DNA from: Juglans regia
Taxonomy: Eukaryota > Streptophyta > Magnoliopsida > Fagales > Juglandaceae
NCBI RefSeq assembly: GCF_001411555.2
Contig: NC_049909.1
Coordinates: 3,457,875 to 3,521,874 of the forward strand
Reading direction: 5' to 3'
DNA length: 64,000 bases
Notes under the pieces: model-generated
What the model saw: only the letters and a program-made list of their open reading frames with translations
The model's database searches: none
What the model was told of the DNA's origin: nothing
Made by a program: the position numbers and the translations under genes
Shown: positions 56,372 to 64,000 of the stretch, piece by piece
Position numbering within the stretch: the first letter of the stretch is position 1
Layout: every line of letters starts with the position of its first letter

Positions 56372-56763
56372 TTTTTAGGCTTGTACAAATATCAATTCTC
56401 TTTTATTTATTTGAGATACTTAGGAGCATGAGAATGAGTAACGGTTTGCATCATTAGTCTCAGGTGAATATTTTGGATTTTACGACGTAATAAAATAATT
56501 TTTGTTTTTCGGACAACAGTTGTTTGAAAATGCATTTCGATTTATTCGAGACTAAATCGAAATTCGTGAAACGAATTGCTCTTCTTGTTTCATAGGATTA
56601 TTTAGGATTTTAGGTGCAAAGTTGTTTTTACCATTTTTGGGGTGAATAGTAACTTCTGTGTTAGCGCCATGTAGCACGCAGTCCAGTCATTTTCATATCC
56701 CAATGTGGAATGTCCAAATCAGTCTAAAGAAGTTTTATTTGGATACTTGACAAGATCATAACC

Positions 56764-57670
56764 ACACTTTGTGAATAGTTTAGGGCACTTGGCACAAGAG
56801 GAATCATGAGATGGAAATGTGAAGGAAATGAAGGAAAATCAAGCATTGTGATCATGCCACCTAAACCAAACACTATTCCACCCAACTATTCATTCTTGTG
56901 CCAAATACAAGATGGTTTCAACCCTAGTGAAACCCTAAATCTTTGGAATCTAATTGAAACCCCAAATATCTTGTGGAAACCAAAACCCTAAATAGTTTTC
57001 CAAACCCTAAATGAAGCTGGTTTTAGCTTTTTAGTATTTCATCACTTGATTAAATCACTTTCACATGTTATTAACCATTTAAATTCATGTCATCACACCC
57101 TTATCCATTCTTTTTATACCATAGTATTTTCATTGGTCTAAGAAAAATTAGATTTTGGCTTGATAGAAGCCGAAACCCCAAACCAAACCCTATTGAAACC
57201 CTAAATGAGGCCCAATCGGTACACTTTGTGAATAGTTTAGGGCACTTGGCACAAGAGGAATCACGAGATGGAAATGTGAAGGAAATGAAGGAAAATCAAG
57301 CATTGTGATCATGTCACCTAAGCTAAACACTATTCCACCCAACTATTCATTCTTGTGCCAAATACAAGATGGTTTCAACCCTAGTGAAACCCTAAATCTT
57401 TGGAATCTAATTGAAACCCCAAATATCTTGTGGAAATCGAAACGCTAAATAGTTTTCCAAACCCTAAATGAAGCTGGTTTTAGCTTTTTGGTATTTTATC
57501 ACTTGATTAAATCACTTTCACATGTTATTAACCATTTAAATTCATGTCATCACACCCTTATCCATTCTTTTTATACCATAGTATTTTCATTGGTCTAAGA
57601 AAATTAGATTTTGACTTGATAGAAGCCGAAACCCCAAACCAAACCCTATTGAAACCCTAAATGAGGCCCA
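56764..57670 (+). repeat. 457-bp tandem duplication
   Basis: The block starting ACACTTTGTGAATAGTTTAG at 56764 recurs at 57221 with very few differences up to AATGAGGCCCA. The nested homologue has a single copy of this region (about 52090-52550). The near identity shows the duplication is much younger than the LTR itself. Confidence 0.9.
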
Positions 57671-59321
57671 CTAATGCCCACCGAAATGCACCACCTATGC
57701 ATGGTTTATTGGAAACGTTTCCTCACTGCCATGAGTGTACTTCTACTACCCATGTTAGCCCCAAATAGTGGTTGATGGGGAGGGCAATCAGCCACCTCAC
57801 CACCACCCCATCACATGGCAGCTTGAAGGCACAAAACCGTGTGTTGTAGCCCATGGTTTTGGCTGACAATCCATCACCAAAAAGTCACCCTCACATCCCC
57901 TATCAACCCCTCCAGCAGTATATGAGTCGTCCATGGCTTATCCCTTAAGCTTTTGTCACTTTTAAAACACTTTCTTGGAGAGAACTCAATGACAGACTTT
58001 AGACAACTTTTATGGCCTTTCTTACTTGAATGTTTCGAAGCTTTTATAAGTCTATTATCATGAAAATATCTTCACATAAGTTGTTCCTCTTTGCATCAAA
58101 TTTCCATTGGAATTTGTTTTGTTATTTTACATGAATTTTAGATTAGTGAAAGTCTGTTTAAGCATGCAATGGTCATACTGGGCGGTAATCTGGACAATGT
58201 GTGATTTTTTTTATTTTTTTGAGAAATTTCTTTGAAATATCTCGGTTCGATCATTTTATGGTTTAAATCTAACATATTAACATGAAATTTGGATTTAAAT
58301 TTGTTGCATATTAAGAGTTTTTACATGATATGAAAAAGTTGGAAACTGGAGGTGTAAAACAATTTATGGTTTGAGTAAGCTTGGATCTTTCATTATGATA
58401 TTCACATATGTTGTTCTTAGAACTTTTATATATGTGCTAGGAAGTTTTTTGAAGATTTATGGTGGGGATCTTGAGAGAATAAATTTTTATGCATGTTAAG
58501 GTCAGGTTGAAAAACAAACTTGAGGCTCACAGGTTGTGTTGTGTTTCTATTCAACTTTTGCCATGTGATCTCGAATTTATTGCTTATATCAATTTTAGGA
58601 ATTGAATATAAAGCATTTGTTATTTTTTCTTGATGGTTTACTTCATGGAAACTCAGATCTAGTGGCTTGATGAAAAACCAAAACATGTAGTACTCAATTT
58701 TGGAGTGAATCTGCAAATCGATTATGTTGGTTGATGTTTTGCGATTTTTGTAATCTTAGACTTGTTTTTTCAAGCATGCTATTCCTTAGTATTGATTTAT
58801 GAAGATGTTAAGAGTATTTTCTTGAACTTTTAGAGTTCTTGGAGTTGATTTGAAGAAGGATAGACCTAAAACATCAAGAGTTGTTCTTTGTGGTCAAAAG
58901 ACGATGTTTTGGCATGTTAGAAATTATGGTTTTTATGATATGTATTTTGCTAATGTCATAGCATGATATTAAAGCATAGGATATGATTTATTGTATGTCA
59001 CATGATTCAGTTTTAGCATGAAAGTTAGAGTTTGAAAGAATTGTAACAAAAATCAAGAATGCATTTGTATGTTGTGTTTTAAATTGTTCTAATTAGATAT
59101 TTAGATTTAGGACAAAATTTACATTAGGAATGTAAATTTTGGTGAGTTTTGGAATTAGGATACAAAATCCTTAAATTAGAGGTAAAATGGTCATTTCTTA
59201 AATAAAGAGGGGTAAAATGGTTATTTTGCCATGAGTCAGTGATTTTATATTTTTAAGTATATTACTAAGAAGTTTCTAAACTTTAGAAATATCTACTTGC
59301 AGTTCTCGTTATTTCGCGCTT

Positions 59322-59925
59322 TAGTTTTGCCAATTCACTACCGCTTCGATCTTATTAGGCTAAATTGCTACTTCTTTACTCAAAATCACATGCCCTAAAA
59401 CTTTCACTTCCTTGAGCCAAAATTCACACTTGCTAAACTTGGCATAACACCTATGCTGTTTCAATCTTTCAAACACCAAGTTGAGATGTTGCTTATGCTC
59501 CTAATCACTTCTAGAGTATATTCGTATTTCGTCAATGAATACGACAACAAAGCTAATCAGATAGGGTCTGAATACTCTGTTCATCATATCCATGAATGCA
59601 GCAGGAGCATTCTTCAATTCAAATGGCATTACTAGGAACTCGTAGGGCCCATATCTTGTTCGAAATGCCATCTTAGGGATATCCTGCTCCCTAATCTATT
59701 TTTGAAAATACCGACGCTCCCTGTAACTGATTTAATAGGTCATCGATATGTGGTAACGGGTACTTATTCTATCTCGTTACCTTGTTCAATTCCCTATAGT
59801 CAATACACATCCTCATCGACCCATCCTTCTTCTTTACAAACAATATTGGTGTACCACAAGGTGAAGAACTAGGATGAATAAACCCTTTCACTAGAAGTTC
59901 CTCTATTTGAACATTCAACTCCTTT
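59322..59925 (-). pseudogene. Ty3/gypsy RT fragment (chromovirus type)
   Basis: Read on the minus strand: [47 protein letters not shown], a stop, then KYPLPHIDDLLNQLQGA. After an internal deletion, [33 protein letters not shown] (canonical FVVVFIDDILIYS) and KFSKCEFWLKEVKVLGH follow. The box FIDE has the second Asp changed to Glu. The fragment lacks all other domains and lies between a truncated LTR and a new 5' LTR. It is opposite in direction to both. Confidence 0.8.
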
Positions 59926-60659
59926 TGATGGGAACCAAGGTGGACCGAGTCTTAAAGATATGTTGCAAGTCCCAGATGGGCCAAATACAAGTTCAAGGGC
60001 TTAAAGGATGAAGATTCAGTTTTGATTCATTCGATAAGCTATGAAAAGGGCAACAACATGACTTAAAGGCTTTGGTCACTTGAAGGCTTTCAACTTATTT
60101 AATTCATTTAAAGGACCTATTTTATTAGTTTAGAATAATTGGATTTATTATGGGAAGCACTTAAGGGGGCCTATGCAAGGGCATGTTGGAAAATTTATTA
60201 TTTTATTCAACTAGGGTTAGGGTTACTGTAGTCGAGTTACTGTAGCACCATACTGTAGCCGCGGCACTGTTCACTCCGGGGTATTTTTGGAAGATGAGGC
60301 ATTATTTTGGCTAGGGTTTTAATTAGATTTTGGTTTAAATACGCTTTGTAGCCTCATTTTAATCAGTTTATGAAATTTGATGAATTTGTTCATTGTGAGT
60401 TGAGTTTATCTCCTCTTATTCTTAATTGAACTTTTGAACTTATCAAAGGTAAATCACAACCTTTGTGGCATTCTTCCTTTGTAATCTGGATTCTTGAGAC
60501 GTGTTGTTCAACGGGTCTAGATTTTAATATAATCTAGATTCTTGAAACAAGTTCTCATCGGGTCTAGGTTCTCTATCCATTGACTTGATTTTGGCTTTCT
60601 TGGGGAGTTTTCAAATTGATTGTGGGTTCAAGGGATTCCATTCCCGTGGGTTTATATTA
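59926..60659 (+). repeat. 5' LTR of the CRM-like element
   Basis: Starts near TGATGGGAACCAAGGTGGAC and runs to the primer site. A TATA-like TTTAAATA is at about 60334-60341. The first base is uncertain (59926 or 59929) and no second LTR is available. Confidence 0.6.
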
Positions 60660-60661
60660 TT

Positions 60662-60674
60662 TGGTATCAGAGCA
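60662..60674 (+). other. Primer binding site, initiator Met tRNA
   Basis: TGGTATCAGAGCA, the standard tRNA-iMet primer site of plant LTR elements, at the end of the LTR. Confidence 0.9.
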
Positions 60675-61499
60675 AGGTTTCCAATCAGGTCTGATTCTAT
60701 CTTTTAATTTATTGCATCCTTAAATTTAATTCTAGGGCTTCGTTGTTCTGGGGTTGGAAAAAAAAAATTGAAACAAAAAGTAGGCTGCCGAAATTCTTAG
60801 AGTTTTTTGGTTTGACTGAAATTTTCATCTCCTAGGTTTCAAAATTTTAGGATTTCTTACATCTCTAAGTTTGACCATTGCTTGGAGTGCCGTTCGATTC
60901 ATTCTTTTCTATTTCGATGTCAATTCTTGTGTGGTTGAATTCAATTGCTTGATTTTCACAATAGAATATTGCAGTTTGTGATTGAATTAGAGAAAAGAAG
61001 AGATAAGAAAAGAAAGGAAAAGAAAAGAAAAGAAAATTCGAAAAAAAAAGAGAGAAGAAGAAGAAGAAAAGAAAGGGTAGCATATTCAAAGGTTGCTACA
61101 TAGTTACAACAAAGAGAAGGAAAGCATTTGTTGATTGAGTTTTTATCATCATAGGAGCTGAATACATCTTTCTAGTTGGTATCCTATTTTATAATTGCTC
61201 TTTCCCTCGTATAAATTCCTCGAGTCTCGTGTCATTTTATTCATTTCTTATTTCTTGAATCTAATTACTAGTTGGGATAAAACAAGGTTGCTTTCTCTTG
61301 ATTGTGTTCAATTAGTTCTTAAAGAACTTGAGTGGGAAAACTCCTGAGGTAAAAGGCAAGAGAGTGTGAGACTATTATCGAGAAAAAGCCAATTAAGAGT
61401 GAAACACGAGTGGAGTGCCATTATTCGAGTGTAAACACGTAAGAGAGTGTGTGAGGTTTTCTTTTTTACTACTAACATTCTTTTGTGCAGCACCTTATA
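60675..61499 (+). other. Leader between primer site and gag of the CRM-like element
   Basis: Untranslated leader of about 0.8 kb with a purine-rich tract (AAAAGAAAAGAAAGG words, about 60985-61080). No coding signal was recognised. Confidence 0.6.
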
Positions 61500-62072
61500 A
61501 TGTCTCATCGGAGTAGCTCATCACCAAGGGGGAGAGTAGATAACTCATCCTTTGTGTTGCAAGCCATGCAACGACAGTTTGAGCGGTTGAACTTTGTGTT
61601 GGGTGAAGTGAGGGATATGATGGATCATCAAGAAGCAACGATTAGAAATCTACAAGGTGGGAGAGATAGGAGGCGACGTGAGTCTAGTGTTGAAAATGGT
61701 TATGAGAAAGAAGAGTATGGTGATTCTTTTGATACTAGGCGTGCACTCAATACACAAATTAAGATGGATGATACAGAGCAGCAGAGTGAGAACATTTTTC
61801 ATACTAGATGCCACATCAACATCAATGTATGTAGTATGATCATTGATTTCAGGAGTTGTATTAATTTGGCTAGCATTACTTTAGTTGAGAAATTGAATTT
61901 ACGTACCTTGAAACACCCTAGACCATACATGTTGCAGTTGTTGAGTGATTGTGGGGAGGTTAGGATAAATAAGCAAGTGCTAGTTTCTTTTTCAATTGGG
62001 AAATACCAAGATGTGGTCCTTTGTGATGTAGTGCCTATGCATGCTGGTCATATTTTGTTGGGGAAGCCATGA
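61500..62072 (+). pseudogene. Gag start fused to protease, CRM-like element
   Basis: ATG 61500 (MSHRSSSSPRGRVDNSSFVL) begins a gag N-terminus with a coiled-coil stretch (FERLNFVLGEVRDMMDHQEA). After about 80 residues the frame passes directly into the region before protease (ENIFHTRCHININVCSMIID) and the protease body (LVEKLNLRTLKHPRPYMLQL, VVPMHAGHILLGKP). The capsid and zinc knuckle are missing, so an in-frame deletion fused the two. The protease active site reads IIDFRSC (61845-61856) where the family has IIDGGSC. The fused frame stops at 62072 just after LLGKP. Confidence 0.75.
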
Positions 62073-62189
62073 CAGTATGATAGGAAGGTGATCCATAATG
62101 GGTTAAGGAACATATACAGTTTTGAAAATGATGGAAAACAAATCAAACTTGCTCCTTTAACTCCGACACAAGTCTATGGGGACTAATTG

Positions 62190-63506
62190 AAACTAAAAAG
62201 TGAGGTAGCTTAAAAAAGAAACAATGAAAATGAGAGTGATCAAAAAAGAAAGAGTGAAAGTGAGATTGATAAAAAAAGAAAAAGTGAAAAAGAGATTGAG
62301 CTTAAAAGTAAGAGTGAAAGTGAGATTGAGCTAAAAAGCCAGAGTGAAGATGAGATTCAGATTGAGAAAAAAAGAAAAAGTGAGGCTGGAATAGAGAAAG
62401 AGAGAAAAATGAGAGAGAAAAAAGAAGAGGGTGAGACTAAGACCACAAGAAAAAGAGAGTATGAGTTGAAAAATAATTGTGAGGTCAAGAGTACAAAAAA
62501 AGATGAAGAAAAAGAGAGTGAAAAGGAAAAAGTGTGTGAAAGGAAAAAAGAGAGTGAAAAAGAAAAAGAGAGTGGAAATAAAAGAGAGAGTGAAGAAAGT
62601 GAGAGAAAAACAAAGAGAAAAGTGAGTTTTTATGCTAAGGCGAGTGTTAATACTAACGAGCTTGACGTATGTTTACCTAGTATTGTTGTCTCTTTGTTGC
62701 AGGGATATAAGGTTATGATTCCTATCGGTGTGTTTAGTGGATTGCCACCTATTAGGGAGATAAAGCACTACATTGATTTTGTGCCATGTGCGACAATTCC
62801 TACCCGACCTTTCTTTGAAGAACATGAGTCATTGACACACTTAAGGGGACAAGATAAGTTGTTGACTAGAATGCATGCTAAGTGGGAAGACTGTATTGAG
62901 ACTTTTCCTCATGTATTCAAATACACACAAGGTATGGAAAATTTTGCGGTTGACGCTTTAGCAAGAAGGTATGTCCTTGTCTTCATTTTAGATGCAAAAT
63001 TGTTGAGTCTTGAATATGATAAGGAATTGCATGCTAATGATGATGACTTTGCTAGTGTGTATGGAACATGTGAGAAAGCATCATTTGGTAAGTTCTATAA
63101 ACTAGATTGGTACTTGTTTAGAAAGAATAGATTTTGTGTGCCTACTAGTTTTATGCGTAAGTTGCTTGTGTGTGATGGACATGCTGGTTTGTTGGGTAAC
63201 CTTGGTGTAAGGAAGATTTTTATTGTGTTGCATGAACGTTTTTGGGAATATCATTTGCCATTCAATGACGTGTTGCATGGACGTTTGTGGAAGTATCATT
63301 TTTCATTCATTGATGTGTTGCATGAACGTTTGTGGGAGTATGATTTGCCTTTCATTGAAGTGTTACATGAACGTTTGTGGAAGTATCATTTGTCATTCAT
63401 TAACATGTTACATGAACGTTTGTGGCAGTATTGTTTGTCATTTATTGAGTTTTCATATAATTGGAGTGGTTATTTTGGTGTAAGAAAAGCTTTAGGTGTG
63501 TTTTAG
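62190..63506 (+). pseudogene. Lys/Glu-rich spacer joined to RT, RNase H and integrase remnants
   Basis: 62190-62640 encodes a repetitive Lys/Glu/Ser run (units like AAAAAGAAAGAGTGAAAGTG). From 62640 the polyprotein linker before RT is read (SVNTNELDVCLPSIVVSLLQ, LPPIREIKHYIDFVP). The frame then jumps, after TIPTRP, to the end of RNase H (FFEEHESLTHLRGQDKLLTR, FKYTQGMENFAVDALARRYV) and the integrase N-terminus (DDDFASVYGTCEKASFGKFY, VCDGHAGLLGNLGVRKI). The RT catalytic core is absent. All joins keep the frame. The open frame ends at a TAG after the first integrase repeats. Confidence 0.75.
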
Positions 63507-63790
63507 GAACGTTTGTGGGAGTATCATTTGCCATACATTGACTTGTTACATAAACGTTTGCGGGAGTATTATTTCCATTTCATTGAGTTTGCATATAATT
63601 GGAGTTGTTATTTTGGTATAAAGAAGATTTTAAACATGTTCCATGAACGTTTGTGAGAGTATCATTTATCATACATTAACTTGTTGCATGAACGTTTGCG
63701 GGACTATTATTTTCCTTTTATTGAGTTTGCATATAATTGGAGTAGTCATTCTGGTGTCAAGAAAACTTTAGACATTTTGTATAAACATTT
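63224..63790 (+). repeat. Frame-keeping tandem array derived from integrase sequence (45-bp and 138-bp units)
   Basis: The word GAACGTTTGTGGGAGTATCA and variants start units at 63234, 63279, 63324, 63369 and 63414 (45 bp apart). The spacing then alternates 93 and 45 bp (63507, 63552, 63645, 63690, then 63783), making a 138-bp higher-order unit. Translated, the short unit is about LHERLWEYHLPFID and the long unit adds EFAYNWSGYFGVRKALGVF. These resemble two integrase pieces that are normally far apart, GVRKTLDVLHE and LPHIEFAYN. All spacings are multiples of three. Confidence 0.85.
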
Positions 63791-63815
63791 ATGTTGGTCT
63801 ATGATGAAGAGAGAT

Positions 63816-64000
63816 GTTACGGCACACCCGTCATATGGTGCATCACTCCACCACATGGAGTACATTCCATGTGTACTCCCTTCACACACGCTATGCCTCA
63901 CAGAGTACACTCCACGTGTACTCCTCCCATTCCCCTTATCCCAGACTACGCCACAAGAGTACACACTCTCTTCCTAATCCACACGATGCCATGCCACCAT
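63816..64000. repeat. Second locus of the GGAGTACA/TGTACTCC stem-loop repeat
   Basis: The sequence CACCCGTCATATGGTGCATC, then GGAGTACA (63857-63864) with TGTACTCC (63872-63879), matches monomers of the array at 5390-6870. It continues with related units to the window edge. It joins the integrase-derived repeats at about 63816 and is probably part of another copy of the giant LTR. Confidence 0.85.

Larger units (their letters stand above)
51469..59326 (+). mobile_element. LTR copy of the Tekay/Del-like family, split by a second copy of the same family and truncated at right
   Basis: 51469-51585 (starting TATAACAGTCTGCTAG) matches the terminal 117 bp of the element at 14195-17246. The match continues, without that 117 bp, from about 56179 (GTCAATTTTTTACCCACTCA) to 59326. 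The gap is filled by another family member at 51586-56173. This copy therefore is the older target. It also contains a MITE (56252-56371) and a 457-bp tandem duplication (56764-57670). At the right it stops inside the LTR and abuts an unrelated RT fragment. Confidence 0.75.
59926..63815 (+). mobile_element. Chromovirus (CRM-like) with large internal deletions; right end lost
   Basis: A 5' LTR (59926-60659), primer site (60662-60674), gag start and protease (61500-62072), then a Lys/Glu-rich spacer and pieces of RT, RNase H and integrase (62190-63230) appear in order, but most of gag, RT and integrase is missing. An integrase-derived tandem repeat array follows (63224-63790). The sequence then passes into an unrelated stem-loop repeat at about 63816. 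The assignment to CRM is by resemblance of protease and integrase blocks and is not certain. Confidence 0.7.

Noticed and set aside
1..64000. tRNA, rRNA or organellar insertions
   Set aside because: Looked for by eye for tRNA cloverleaf boxes and rRNA core sequences; only primer binding sites complementary to tRNA ends were found. A tRNAscan run would be decisive.

Overview
This window is plant nuclear DNA. Plant-type transposons fill most of it, a canonical CACTA terminus is present, retroelements use tRNA-iMet and tRNA-Asp primer sites, and one intron-containing gene encodes the plant-specific Ninja/AFP family. It looks like a eudicot. A woody Fagales species (walnut or hickory relatives) is only a guess from the style of the MITEs. 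No viral, bacterial or organellar block was seen.

Layout. Positions 1-18535 are the 3' part of a large CACTA (En/Spm) transposon on the + strand: a decayed TNP2 transposase, a decayed second transposase gene, a long noncoding 3' region, and a terminal inverted repeat at 18517-18535. Two long TG...CA elements with perfect 5-bp target duplications sit inside it: 6086 bp at 2618-8703 and 3052 bp at 14195-17246. 18536-20133 is a gag fragment of a Ty3/gypsy chromovirus joined to an LTR end. 20134-26942 is a minus-strand Tat-type Ty3/gypsy element with a second RNase H. 28684-33611 is a complete but dead Ty1/copia element with both LTRs. 34107-42648 is a DUF4283/zinc-knuckle pseudogene split by a second copia element (34695-42186), which itself carries a 2827-bp TG...CA element (38275-41101); the same pseudogene is also hit by a Tourist-like MITE. 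44964-47679 is the only gene that looks intact, a two-coding-exon Ninja-family transcriptional co-repressor adaptor on the minus strand. 49489-49720 is a broken first exon of a nucleotidyltransferase-like gene. 51469-59326 holds one long LTR copy with a second copy of the same family nested in it (51586-56173). 59322-63815 is a minus-strand RT scrap followed by a heavily deleted plus-strand chromovirus whose integrase segment has been amplified in tandem. 63816-64000 begins another copy of the stem-loop array seen at 5390-6870.

Main observation. Four long LTR-like elements (2618-8703, 14195-17246, 38275-41101, 51586-56173) look like solo LTRs of chromoviruses, probably Tekay/Del-like. Each carries a tandem array. 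The repeat units differ between elements, but each array is built around short inverted repeats. In the largest element the stems change in a compensatory way (GGAGTACG/CGTACTCC, GGAGTACA/TGTACTCC, GGAGTACAA/TTGTACTCC). This suggests structure, rather than sequence, is kept in the long leader of these elements.

Nothing here forms an operon. The genes relate through nesting order: newer insertions interrupt older ones, and several interrupted reading frames can be checked as continuous at the insertion point.
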